Source: Planctomycetota bacterium (GTDB lineage: Bacteria > Planctomycetota > Phycisphaerae > Phycisphaerales > Phycisphaeraceae). Taken from it: a stretch of 64,000 bases of DNA. Within the stretch, counting starts at the first letter, position 1. Each line of letters begins with the position of its first letter. A model generated the notes under the pieces. That model ran no database searches and was not told the origin of the DNA. It was given only the letters and a program-made list of their open reading frames with translations. The DNA lies in contig JAIOPN010000062.1 of the NCBI GenBank assembly GCA_021413865.1, forward strand, positions 1-64,000, read 5' to 3'. Positions 44,089-54,463 of this stretch are shown here, in pieces. The position numbers were made by a program, and so were the translations under genes.

Positions 44089-45069
44089 TCAAGCCTGTCC
44101 GTTGCGGTGGCCGTTCCTGGCGACCGCCGCTGCACCGATAAAACCCGCGTCATTACCCAGCAAAGCAGGCACGATCTCAACCTTCGACTCCACCACGGTC
44201 CATGTGTTCGCCCTGAACGCGGAACGGACCCGATCGAACAGCATATCCCCGGCCAGAATCATGCCCCCGGCGAAGACGATCATTTGTGGGTCGAGTATTC
44301 GGCATAGATTGACGCAAGCGATGCCCAGATAGGTTGCCGTCTCATCCACGATGCGGTTGGCTAACGCGTCTCCCGAACGGGCGGCATCAAATACATCCTT
44401 CGCGGTGATTGTATCCAGCCGATTTGCGAAGTCTCGCGCCAGCGATGAAGAAGCGCCTGATTGCAGCGCTTCAACAGCCCGCCGGCCCGTCGCCGATGCC
44501 GACGTGTACGCCTCCAAGCAGCCGTGCTGGCCGCAGCCGCACAGCCGCCCGCCGGGCACGACGATCATGTGGCCCGACTCCCCGCCCATCGCAAACGCCC
44601 CGTGGATGATCTTCCCGCCAACGATGATCCCGCTGCCCACGCCCGTACCCAGCGTGAGCATCACGAGTTCCGTCACCTTCAGACCACGGCCGGCACCGGC
44701 CCAGAGCTCGCCCAACGCCGCCGCGTTGGCGTCGTTTTCGAGGATCGCCGGCCGACCCGTAAGTGAAGTAATCCGGTCCCGCAGCGGCACGTCGCGCCAG
44801 CCCGGCATGTTCGGCGTCGCACGCACCACAGCGGCGTCAAAATCAATCGGGCCCGGCGAACCGATCCCGATCCGCTCCACGTTCTCCATCTTCACACCCG
44901 CCGCCGCCACCGCCTCATGCGCCGCCTCCGCCATCACGCGCACCACGGCATCCGGCCCGCCCTCGGCATGCGTCGGCTTCGACACCTTGCCCAAGACCTT
45001 GGCGCGATCGTCCACCACCCCGGCCTTAACATTCGTGCCGCCGAGGTCCAGACCCACGTAATAACCCAT
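44089..45069 (-). CDS. ROK-family sugar kinase (glucokinase-like)
   Basis: 326 residues. The phosphate-1 motif DLGGTNVKAGVV starts at residue 8. The active-site aspartate lies in ILENDANAAALGEL. The ROK zinc motif CGCGQHGCLEAY lies at about residue 174. The ATP-binding GTGVGSGII is present. It lacks a helix-turn-helix domain, so it is an enzyme and not a ROK repressor. It probably phosphorylates glucose or N-acetyl sugars. It lies 118 bases upstream of the sigma factor gene on the same strand. Confidence 0.9.
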   Translation of the reverse strand: MGYYVGLDLGGTNVKAGVVDDRAKVLGKVSKPTHAEGGPDAVVRVMAEAAHEAVAAAGVKMENVERIGIGSPGPIDFDAAVVRATPNMPGWRDVPLRDRITSLTGRPAILENDANAAALGELWAGAGRGLKVTELVMLTLGTGVGSGIIVGGKIIHGAFAMGGESGHMIVVPGGRLCGCGQHGCLEAYTSASATGRRAVEALQSGASSSLARDFANRLDTITAKDVFDAARSGDALANRIVDETATYLGIACVNLCRILDPQMIVFAGGMILAGDMLFDRVRSAFRANTWTVVESKVEIVPALLGNDAGFIGAAAVARNGHRNGQA

Positions 45070-45457
45070 ATGCCCTGCTCTCTTTCACCGGCCACGAAGG
45101 GAACGCGAGATTGTACAGGATCGGCCGTTTTGATCCAGCCTTTATCTCCGCCCATAGGCCCAAGTCCGCAGCATGCTTTATCACACCGATTACGGCACCT
45201 CGGCGGCTGAGCCGAGCACCGCGGAACGAATCATGCAAAAATGTTTGGCGGGAGCCAGCGTAGAAACAAGCCGGACATCGAGCCTCGGCGTTGATGCTCC
45301 CACGTGCCTATGGTCGATAGTTGCAGTGGGTTATCGGTCCCCTCGAAAGGGATGGTCTGCGCCGGTTCCCCCAATCGGTGCGTCGATCTGGTCGATGCCT
45401 ATATAAATAGAGAGGCTTGCGCGATACCCGTCAGGCCGTGGCCCCCGTGTGAGAGCG
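45070..45457. other. 388-bp divergent intergenic region without a gene
   Basis: It separates the ROK kinase (minus) from the TPR gene (plus). Visible features are a hairpin CTCGGC-GGCTGA-GCCGAG in 45197-45215 and an AT-rich TATATAAATA block at 45401-45410. No good -35/-10 pair, T-run terminator or known RNA fold was recognised. The length leaves room for a small RNA or leader structure. Confidence 0.4.
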
Positions 45458-48028
45458 ATGGCGGAGACAACGCCCGACAACCCGACCGAGACGAGCCAGC
45501 CCCCGGGCGGCGCGGAGGCACCACGCGCCGATTACCGCTGGTCCGAGCTGTGGCAGTTGCCCGTGCTGCTGGCGGGCGTGCTGATGCTCGCGGGCTGGTG
45601 GGTCGTGACGGTGCGCGGGGGTCACAAGGCGGACGACTTCGAGGGCACGATCAACTCCACCGCGCAGTTCCTCAAGGCCAACAACGCCGAGGGCGCCCGG
45701 ACGGAGCTCAACAAGCTCCTGCCCAACCAGGAGCGTGCCACGCGTGAGCAGCAGGCCCGCATCAAGCAGCTCTGGGCCGACACGATCTACCTCGACACCC
45801 GCGCCAAAGACGTCGAGCACCGCGAGGAATGGGCGAAGATCGTCGAGCTTTACGGTGACGCCAGGTCGCTGGGCATGGAGTTCGACGCGGATCACCTCAA
45901 GCGCTGGTCGGACACGCTCGCCTCGCTGGGGCGCGACGACGAGGCGCTCAAGCTGTTGGAGACGATGGGAGACGCCGGCGCGCCGGCACGCTACGCACTG
46001 CTCCGCGGGATCATCGAGAGCCAGCGCCGCTCCGGTGCCAAGCCCGACCGTCTCGCGGCGCTCACGAACCGGTTCCAGGACGAGATGCGCCACGACCCCA
46101 CCGCCGCCCGCCGCCGGCCGCAGGAGGTCTGGCTGACGCGGTTCCAGGCAACGCTCTACCTCGACGGCGACGACAACGTGCGGGCGGTTGATTTCCTGAA
46201 CCAGCGGATGGGCCGCCTGGTCGCCGACGGCGGGGACCACGACCTGGCGCCGCTGATGGCGACGCTCGCGCAGGCCTACCAGCGCTCGGGCGACACGGGC
46301 CGCGCCCGCAAGATGTTCCTGGCCGCGAAGCAGAAGATCGATCCGGAGGACCCGCTCAATGCCGAGGTCCTCGTCGGCCTGGGCCGGCTCGACCTGGCGG
46401 ACGGCGCCGACATCCGCTCGGCGCTCACCTACTTCAGCGACGCGATGGCGCGTTTCCCGACAGACGCCGTGGCGTCCCTCGACGCCGTGCTCGGCCGCGC
46501 CGACTGCGAGGCCCGCCTGGGCGCCCATGGCGATGCTGTGGATCACTACAAGACCGCGGTCCAGATGGTGCGGACCCACAAGGAACTCGACGAGCGGAAG
46601 CGTGACGAGGTGACCGACGCGGTGCGGGGCCACTTCGAGGAAAACTCCGACCGCGGCCAGTACCCGGTGGCGATCGAATACCTGCGCACCCTGGTGCCGA
46701 TGTTCCCCCGTGACCAGGAGCTCCCGCCGCGGCTGCTGCTGGATTTCGCCGCGACGCTGGAGAAGATCGCCGAGGCCGAGTTCGCCGAGGGCATGGGGGC
46801 CGACACGGCGGCAAAAAAAGCAGACCCCTCTTCGACCACCCTGGCGGTGCCGACCTCGGGCAAGTCCTCGGGCAGGGAAGGCGCGGTCAGCCCCGCCCGG
46901 CAGCTCGCCTTCCAGCGCGCCGCCGGCCACTTCGAGGAGGCCGCCGGCTACTACATGCGTCACGCCCACGCCATCGAGAGCAAGGACGATGCGGCGTACG
47001 GCGTGAGCCTGTGGCACGCCGCCGCCGCCTACGACCGCGCCCAGCTCTGGCCCCGCGTCATCGAGGTCTATAGCGAGTTCGTCCGCAACCGCCCGAATGA
47101 TTCCCGCCAACTGGTGGCGCGTCTGCGGCTGGGTCAGGCGTACGAGGCCGATCGCCAGTTCCAGGCCGCGCTCGACCAGTTCCAGTTGATCCAGGCCAAG
47201 GAGCCGCGCAGCCCCGAGGCCTACGCCGCGCTGGTGCCCATGGCCCGCTGCATGGTCGCGCTCCGCCACCCCGACGACGCCGAGCGCATCCTCCGCCACG
47301 TCATCACCAACCACCCGACGATCACGCCCGACAGCGAGGCGTACCGCCAGGCGATCATCGAGCTCTCGGGCCTCTACTACCGCGCCGGCCGTTTCGCGGA
47401 CGCCATCCCGTACCTGAGCTTCGCGGTCGACCGCTACCGCGACCAGCCCGAAGCGCCGACGCTCCGTTTCCGGCTGGCGGACGCTTACCGCCGGTCGGTG
47501 GAGGAACTGGCCAAGGCGATGGAAGACCCGATGCCACAGTCACGCCGGTTGGCGTTGGAGGCTGAGCGCACCCGCCGGCTCGAACAGGCCATCGCCCTCT
47601 ACACCGGCGTGATCAGCGAGATCGAGGGCCGCAAGCAACAGGAGCTCTCCCCGCTGGAGTCGCTCTATTTCCGCAACGCGTTCTTCTACCGGGCCGACTG
47701 CGCCTACGACCTGCGCCGCTTCGAGCAAGCGATCCAGCTCTACGAGATCGCCGCGCGGCGGTGGGAGAACCACCCCTCGGCGCTGGTGGCGCTGGTGCAG
47801 ATCGTCAACGCCAACGCCGAGCTTGGCCGCGTGCAGGACGCCCGCGTCGCCACCCGCAAGGCGCAGGCCATGCTCAAACGCATCCCCGAGGAGCGGTTCA
47901 ACGATGAAACCGTTCCCATGTCCCGCAAGCACTGGGAAGAGTGGCTCCGCTGGACCAGCGAGCTGAACCTGTTCGACGCGGCGGACGGGGCATCCAAGGG
48001 CGCCGCCGTCCAGGCCGGCGGGGAGTGA
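45458..48028 (+). CDS. Membrane-anchored TPR-rich protein
   Basis: About 856 residues. A GTG three codons upstream is possible. A short Pro-rich cytoplasmic tail is followed by a membrane helix (LPVLLAGVLMLAGWWVV, about 30-50). The rest is tandem helical repeats with TPR spacing, e.g. DLAPLMATLAQAYQRSGDTG, EVLVGLGRLDLADG and LVARLRLGQAYEADRQF. Such scaffolds assemble protein complexes at the membrane. It lies just before the flagellar run but ends in its own hairpin, so a flagellar role is only suggested by position. Confidence 0.7.
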   Translation: MAETTPDNPTETSQPPGGAEAPRADYRWSELWQLPVLLAGVLMLAGWWVVTVRGGHKADDFEGTINSTAQFLKANNAEGARTELNKLLPNQERATREQQARIKQLWADTIYLDTRAKDVEHREEWAKIVELYGDARSLGMEFDADHLKRWSDTLASLGRDDEALKLLETMGDAGAPARYALLRGIIESQRRSGAKPDRLAALTNRFQDEMRHDPTAARRRPQEVWLTRFQATLYLDGDDNVRAVDFLNQRMGRLVADGGDHDLAPLMATLAQAYQRSGDTGRARKMFLAAKQKIDPEDPLNAEVLVGLGRLDLADGADIRSALTYFSDAMARFPTDAVASLDAVLGRADCEARLGAHGDAVDHYKTAVQMVRTHKELDERKRDEVTDAVRGHFEENSDRGQYPVAIEYLRTLVPMFPRDQELPPRLLLDFAATLEKIAEAEFAEGMGADTAAKKADPSSTTLAVPTSGKSSGREGAVSPARQLAFQRAAGHFEEAAGYYMRHAHAIESKDDAAYGVSLWHAAAAYDRAQLWPRVIEVYSEFVRNRPNDSRQLVARLRLGQAYEADRQFQAALDQFQLIQAKEPRSPEAYAALVPMARCMVALRHPDDAERILRHVITNHPTITPDSEAYRQAIIELSGLYYRAGRFADAIPYLSFAVDRYRDQPEAPTLRFRLADAYRRSVEELAKAMEDPMPQSRRLALEAERTRRLEQAIALYTGVISEIEGRKQQELSPLESLYFRNAFFYRADCAYDLRRFEQAIQLYEIAARRWENHPSALVALVQIVNANAELGRVQDARVATRKAQAMLKRIPEERFNDETVPMSRKHWEEWLRWTSELNLFDAADGASKGAAVQAGGE

Positions 48029-48060
48029 TGTTCAACTCAGTTGAATGGCTGCAAGCCAAG

Positions 48061-48096
48061 CCCGATGCCGAGGTCTTCCGAAGCGTCGGGGTTTCT
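48061..48096 (+). terminator. Hairpin terminator after the TPR gene
   Basis: CCCGATGC and GCGTCGGG (one G-U pair) enclose a 14-base loop and are followed by GTTTCTATT. A perfect small palindrome TTCAACTCAGTTGAA (48031-48045) lies just before it. Confidence 0.5.
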
Positions 48097-48164
48097 ATTC
48101 CTCTGTGATGCCGTTCAAGTCCCTCTCGCAACCCCTCCTCCATTCAATATTTCAGCCCCCGCTA

Positions 48165-48172
48165 TCCGATAA
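48165..48172 (+). promoter_or_regulatory. Sigma-28-like -10 element upstream of flgN
   Basis: TCCGATAA matches seven of eight bases of the FliA -10 consensus GCCGATAA. A weaker AATATTTC at 48146-48153 lies 11 bases upstream at the expected position of the -35 box. The flgN start is 80 bases downstream. Confidence 0.35.
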
Positions 48173-48251
48173 CACGTTTGAGAGCGTCGGCGGTGCATCC
48201 GCCGCGTTCCCGGCAGGCCGGAGGCCAGCCGACTCAACAGAAGGGTCATGG

Positions 48252-48752
48252 ATGACCAATTCTCCCCCCGCCATCCCCGGCAACGTGCCCGCGCTGATAG
48301 CGCTGCTGGAGAAGCAGCGTGCGCTGTACGACCAGCTCAACGCGATGGGCCGGGAGCAATCACAGCTCATCGAAACCGCGCAGACCGAGTCGCTGCTGAG
48401 CGTGCTCGCGCAGCGTCAGAAGCTCATCGACGAGGTCACCACGGTCAACGCCGACCTCGATCCGTACCGCCGGCGCTGGTCGGAAATCTGGGCGGACCTC
48501 AACCCCGCCGACCGCCGCCGCGTGGGCGATCTCGTGCGTGCCGTGGAGTCCGCGCTGGCGACGATCCTCAAACGCGACGAGGAGGACCGCAAGGCGCTCC
48601 AGTCCGCGCGGGCGAAGGTGTCCGAGCAGATCAAGGCCGTCTCCCACGCCGGTGCAGCAGTGAATGCCTATCGCTCCGCCGCCACGCCGACGACCGCGAA
48701 ACCCGCGGGCGTCGCGCAGGGCAACAACCGTTTCATGAACCGTCAGGGCTGA
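48252..48752 (+). CDS. flgN: FlgN-like flagellar export chaperone
   Basis: 166 residues from MTNSPPAIPGNVPALIALLE with AGAAGGG upstream. The sequence is all helical: IALLEKQRALYDQLNAMGRE, QSLIETAQ-like spacing, and LSVLAQRQKLIDEVTTVNAD, the pattern of FlgN. FlgN escorts the hook-associated proteins FlgK and FlgL to the export gate. The C-terminal tail is Ala/Thr-rich and disordered. It is the first gene of the flagellar run, 11 bases ahead of the sensor kinase. Confidence 0.75.
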   Translation: MTNSPPAIPGNVPALIALLEKQRALYDQLNAMGREQSQLIETAQTESLLSVLAQRQKLIDEVTTVNADLDPYRRRWSEIWADLNPADRRRVGDLVRAVESALATILKRDEEDRKALQSARAKVSEQIKAVSHAGAAVNAYRSAATPTTAKPAGVAQGNNRFMNRQG

Positions 48753-48762
48753 ACCCATCCGC

Positions 48763-49781
48763 ATGGACCGCGAACGCGATATCACGACCACCGCCCCCGG
48801 TGCCACCGGAGCCTCCGCCCCGGGAGACACCGCCACCGCCGCCGTGTCCGGGCAGCGGCTCGAAGAGCTCGCACAGATCATCCGCGCCTACAACCAGGTC
48901 ACGGAAAACCTCCAGAAAAGCCACGAATCGCTCAACGCCCAGATCGACCGCCTCCGCGAACAGCTCGCCAGCGCCGACGCCCAGCTCCTGCGCTCCAAGC
49001 GGCTCGCCGCGCTGGGCGAGATGGCGGCCGGCATCGCCCACGAGGTCCGCAACCCGCTCGCCGCCATCCAGCTCTACGCCAACATGATCACCCAAGACCT
49101 CGCGCAGCACGCCGCCCGGCCGCTGACCGCCCTCGACTCCTCCGCCGACGCCGCGCGGAAAATCACCTCCGCCGTCCGCGGCCTCAACGGCATCGTCAAC
49201 GACGTGCTCACCTTCGCCCGCGACCTCTCGCCGCGCGTCGCCCCGCTGACGGTCGGCGTCTTGTTCGACCGTGTGCTCGACACGCAGCGCCCGGTCATCG
49301 AATCAGCCGGCGTCCGCGTGCGCCGTGTCGGCTCTGAAGCGCTGACGATCGGCGTCGATCCCGACCTGATGCACCAGGCGGCGGTGAATGTCGTGCGCAA
49401 CGCCGTCGAGGCGATGATCGACCACCTCGCCGCGCCGCCGCGCCCGCGCGTCCTGACCCTCGACGCAAAATCCGACGGCCGTTTCGTGATGCTCAGTATC
49501 CGGGACACCGGCCCCGGCATCGCCGCCGAGCACATCGAGCGCATTTTCAACCCGTTCTTTACCACCCGTAACACCGGTACCGGACTGGGTTTGGCGATTG
49601 TTCACCGCATCGTTGACGCCCACGGCGGGGCCATCACCGTCCACAACGACCCCGCGGGCGGGGCGGTGTTCGAGCTGAGCATGCCCCTTCACGCCGCCGC
49701 GCCGGATACCGAGTCGTCCCTCGACGAACCGGTCGTCGTCGGCACGGCGGTTGCATCGTCCGAGTTATCGCGGAGCCGCTC

Positions 49782-49785
<4 letters not shown>
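48763..49785 (+). CDS. Cytoplasmic NtrB-like histidine kinase of the flagellar locus
   Basis: 340 residues without a membrane segment. An N-terminal coiled-coil segment (about 30-80) leads to the phospho-acceptor box AGIAHEVRNPLAAIQ with H93. The ATPase N box is VRNAVEAMIDH, followed by the G boxes DTGPGI and GTGLGLAI. There is no PAS or other input domain, as in FlgS-type kinases that sense the state of flagellar assembly. Its stop overlaps the regulator start (ATGA), so the two are a coupled pair. Confidence 0.87.
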
Positions 49786-51197
<1,412 letters not shown>

Positions 51198-51388
51198 GCC
51201 GGGCGAAGGATTGCGATGAGACGGGAAAGGGTCCAATCAGTTGCATCTGCCCGGCGGGTTTACCCCGGCGGGGCCGCGCAATTCCGGCGCGGTCCGCGCA
51301 ATCCCGCCGCGCAAAACCTGCGCTTATCGCCCCCGCCGTTCGCCCCCATAGACCTTGGTTTCCCGGTCGCCTTGGAATCCCTCCCGAC

Positions 51389-51404
51389 CGGCACCGGACT
51401 TGCC
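51389..51404 (+). promoter_or_regulatory. Sigma-54 (-24/-12) promoter of the flgB operon
   Basis: CGGCACCGGACTTGCC matches TGGCACG-N4-TTGCW with exact GG-to-GC spacing; only the first T and the G after GGCAC differ. Transcription would begin near 51415, giving a leader of about 45 bases before flgB at 51461. The gap from 51198 holds no gene. Confidence 0.7.
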
Positions 51405-51460
51405 CCCGTGTATTCGGAGGCGCGGCCCATCAGCCCGCGTTCTCGCCCGGAGCGCCGCCC

Positions 51461-51901
51461 ATGATCGGGATCGGAAACCTATTCGACAGCGGCTCGATCC
51501 CGGTGCTGGAGCGCGTCGTCCAGTTCACCGAGGCCCGCCACCGCGAGCTGTTGAATAACGTGGCCAATCTCTCTACGCCCAACTTCAAGCCCACCGACCT
51601 GGACCCCGCGGCCTTCCAACGCGCCCTGGGCGACGCGGTTGATCGGCGGCGCAAATCCGACAACCCCGGGCAAGGCCCGCTGCTGATGAGCGACACGTCG
51701 CAGCTCGCCTTCCGCCCCGACGGGCTGGACGCCCACGCCGACGCGAGCCACGAGAACATCCTTTTCCACGACAACAACGACCGAGACTTGGAACGCATCA
51801 TGGCCCACAACGCCGAAAACACGCTCGCGCACCGGACCGCCATCGAGCTCCTGCGTCACGAGTATTCCACACTGCAGACCGCGATCAGCGGCCGCGTCTG
51901 A
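51461..51901 (+). CDS. flgB: Flagellar basal-body rod protein FlgB
   Basis: 146 residues from MIGIGNLFDSGSIPVLERVV. The rod-protein core LLNNVANLSTPNFKPTDLD, with the conserved N...N.STP.(Y/F)K motif, and the C-terminal LAHRTAIELLRHEYSTLQTA form the paired end helices of the axial family. FlgB makes the proximal rod. It is the first gene of the sigma-54-driven rod cluster. Confidence 0.93.
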   Translation: MIGIGNLFDSGSIPVLERVVQFTEARHRELLNNVANLSTPNFKPTDLDPAAFQRALGDAVDRRRKSDNPGQGPLLMSDTSQLAFRPDGLDAHADASHENILFHDNNDRDLERIMAHNAENTLAHRTAIELLRHEYSTLQTAISGRV

Positions 51902-51928
51902 TCCTGACGCCGCCCGAAGGAAGCACGC

Positions 51929-52333
51929 TTGTTCGGATCATTGGACATCTCGATCTCGGCGCTCGTGGCCCAACGGCAGCGGATGGAGACCATCTCCGCC
52001 AACATCGCCAACGCGGACGCGATCACCGACGCGAAGGGGAATTACAACCCGTTCCGCCGCCGCATCGCGGTCTTCGCCCAGGGCGACCCGGCGACGGGGA
52101 GCGACCGGGGCGTGCATCTTCAGGACATCCAGCTCGATCAATCGCCGCTGCGGAAGGTGTTCGACCCGAGCAGCCGGTTCGCCGACGCGGACGGGTACGT
52201 CGGGATGCCGAACGTGGACGTCGTGACCGAGCAGATCAACGCCATGGAGGCCCAGCGTGCCTACGAGGCGAACATCACGATGGCGGAAACGACCAAGTCG
52301 ATGATGTCATCGGTGCTGCGGCTGATGGCGTGA
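51929..52333 (+). CDS. flgC: Flagellar basal-body rod protein FlgC
   Basis: 134 residues starting at TTG, supported by AAGGAAG seven bases upstream. The axial N-terminal helix SALVAQRQRMETISANIANADAI-type motif (ETISANIANAD) and the C-terminal VVTEQINAMEAQRAYEANIT are diagnostic of FlgC. It completes the proximal rod with FlgB and FlgF. Spacing to flgB is 27 bases. Confidence 0.93.
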   Translation: MFGSLDISISALVAQRQRMETISANIANADAITDAKGNYNPFRRRIAVFAQGDPATGSDRGVHLQDIQLDQSPLRKVFDPSSRFADADGYVGMPNVDVVTEQINAMEAQRAYEANITMAETTKSMMSSVLRLMA

Positions 52334-52356
52334 CGGTTTTGAGTGACGGAAGGTGA

Positions 52357-52668
52357 ATGGCCATGACCGATCCACTGGGGCTGATCAACAACACGGGCGC
52401 GGCGGGCGGCGGGTTGACCCCGCAACGCGCCACGGGCGCCGGCGACGGCCCGAGCTTCAAAGACGTGCTCATGAAAAACATCGAGGAGGTCAATCAGCTC
52501 CAGCAGGACGCCGCCAGGGCGATCGAGGACCTTTCCAGCGGCAAGTCGGACGACGTGTTCGGCGCGATGAACGCGCAGCGGAAATCGGAGATGGCGTTCC
52601 AGATGCTGCTCCAGGTGAGGAATCGGATGCTCGACGCGTACGAGGAGATCAAGCAGATGAGGGTGTGA
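52357..52668 (+). CDS. fliE: Flagellar hook-basal body protein FliE
   Basis: 103 residues with GAAGGTG upstream. The C-terminal half carries the FliE signature VFGAMNAQRKSEMAFQMLLQ, then VRNRMLDAYEEIKQMRV. FliE joins the MS ring to the rod. The first 25 residues are Gly/Ala-rich and variable, as usual. It lies 24 bases behind flgC and 125 bases ahead of fliF. Confidence 0.93.
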   Translation: MAMTDPLGLINNTGAAGGGLTPQRATGAGDGPSFKDVLMKNIEEVNQLQQDAARAIEDLSSGKSDDVFGAMNAQRKSEMAFQMLLQVRNRMLDAYEEIKQMRV

Positions 52669-52792
52669 GAAGAGCGCCGGCCACGGCCGTTCGTCCACGG
52701 ATGCGGCGGAGTCCGCATCGGGCGCGGCGGTGGGTTTTTGCGGGGGCCGGCGCGTGAGGGTGGGTGTCTGACCAAGGCATGGAGGCCGACGG

Positions 52793-54454
52793 ATGGAGTT
52801 TTTGCGGCAGATGTGGTTGCAGGTCCAGGCGCAGCTCGGGAAGCTGCCGCCGGGGACCAAGGTGCTGATCGGCGCACTGGTCACGATCGTGCTCCTGGTG
52901 ATGCTGTTGGTCTCGCTGTGGGCCGGGCAATCCTCGACGACCCCGCTGGCGGGCGTGCCCGCGGATCGTCAGCCGGTGGTGCTCACCGCGCTGCAGAGCG
53001 CCGGCATCAAGGCGGAGGCGAAGAACGGCCAGATCGTCGTCCCCACCGCGCGCGTCGATGACGCCTTCGCCATCCTGGCGCAGGGCGAGCTGCTCAGCGG
53101 CAACACGCAGCTCGCGTTCGACGATTTCGTCAAGAGCCAGAACCCCTGGATCAGCAGCTATCAGGGCGCCCAGCAATTTCTCCTGGCCAAGCAGAAGGTC
53201 CTGGGGCAGATCATCGGCAAGATGGTCGGCGTGCGGTCGGCGGACGTGATGCTCGCGATGCCGGAGCACAAGGGCTTCGGCGACACGCACGTCAGGCCCA
53301 GCGCGTCGGTCAACATGCTCATGCGCGGCTCGGGCCAGGTGAATCGCAAGCTCGTCGAGGCCGTCGCCGGGCTGGTCAGCGGCTCGGTCGCGGGCATGCA
53401 GCCGCAGGACGTCGTGGTCATCGACGCCAACCAGGGCAAGCAGTTCACCGTCAAGAGCGCAAACGACTTCGCCCCCGGCGACAACCTCGAAAACATCTTC
53501 ATGCTCGAGCAGTACCACCAGACCAAGATCCACGACGCGCTGAGCTACATCCCCGACGTGATCGTCGCGGTGAACGTCCGCACCGACCCGGTGATCAGCA
53601 AGAGCGTGGTCGAGAAGAAGTACGACAACGAGCCGCTCAAATCGACGGATGAGCAGGAGACAGAGACCCGCACCGCCACCGAGGGAGGCGAGCCTGGCGT
53701 CCGGCCGAACACCGGCCTGGACATCGCCGGCTCCGGCGGCTCGGGGACCACCAGTCGCACCTCCAAGTCGCACACCGATTACGACGCCAAGCCCATCCTC
53801 AGCGAGACGCGGTCCGTGGTGGGCGGGCAGACGACCAAGCAGATCAGCGTCACGGTCAACGTGCCGCGCAGCTATTTCGTGAGCCTCTACCGGCAGGGCA
53901 AGCCCGCCGACCCCGCGGCCGGTGGCGCGGAGAAGCCGGCCGAGCCCGACGAGGCCGCGCTGCGGCCGGTCGTTGACGACCAGTTGCAGCAAATCGCCGC
54001 GCAGGTCAAGCCGCTGATCAGCTCCGACGCCGAGGGCGTGGTCTCCGTGCACATGATCCCCGACGCACGTGCCCTGATGGCGATGATGCCGCCACCCGCC
54101 GAGAAGAGCACGGCGGGCGTGAGCCTGGTGCTGGACTCGGCGTGGACCAAGCCGGTGGGCATGGGCCTGCTGGCGCTGATGAGCCTGGCGCTGATGCTGG
54201 GCATGGTGCGTAAGGCGACGCAGCAGTTGCCGATGCCGACGGTGGAGGAGCTCGCGGGCGTGCCGCCGCCGCTGCCGATGGAGGACGACCTGATCGGCGA
54301 GGCCGACGCGCAGGAGCCGTCGATGGCGGGGATGGAGCTTAACGAGGACGAGATCCGCTCGCGCAAGGTCGCGGAGCAGATCGCCGACATGGTCAAGAGC
54401 AACCCCGCCGAGGCGGCGTCGCTGTTCAACCGCTGGATCCGCAAGGAAGAATGA
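52793..54454 (+). CDS. fliF: Flagellar MS-ring protein FliF
   Basis: 553 residues, normal length. The first membrane helix (VLIGALVTIVLLVMLLVSLW) and a second near residue 445-465 (GMGLLALMSLALMLGMV) flank the periplasmic ring-building domains, including VRSADVMLAMPEHKGF and ASVNMLMRGSGQVNRKL. The C-terminal cytoplasmic tail (about 520-553) ending SNPAEAASLFNRWIRKEE binds FliG. It forms the base on which the rotor and export gate assemble. Confidence 0.95.
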   Translation: MEFLRQMWLQVQAQLGKLPPGTKVLIGALVTIVLLVMLLVSLWAGQSSTTPLAGVPADRQPVVLTALQSAGIKAEAKNGQIVVPTARVDDAFAILAQGELLSGNTQLAFDDFVKSQNPWISSYQGAQQFLLAKQKVLGQIIGKMVGVRSADVMLAMPEHKGFGDTHVRPSASVNMLMRGSGQVNRKLVEAVAGLVSGSVAGMQPQDVVVIDANQGKQFTVKSANDFAPGDNLENIFMLEQYHQTKIHDALSYIPDVIVAVNVRTDPVISKSVVEKKYDNEPLKSTDEQETETRTATEGGEPGVRPNTGLDIAGSGGSGTTSRTSKSHTDYDAKPILSETRSVVGGQTTKQISVTVNVPRSYFVSLYRQGKPADPAAGGAEKPAEPDEAALRPVVDDQLQQIAAQVKPLISSDAEGVVSVHMIPDARALMAMMPPPAEKSTAGVSLVLDSAWTKPVGMGLLALMSLALMLGMVRKATQQLPMPTVEELAGVPPPLPMEDDLIGEADAQEPSMAGMELNEDEIRSRKVAEQIADMVKSNPAEAASLFNRWIRKEE

Positions 54455-54463
54455 GGCTTAGAC

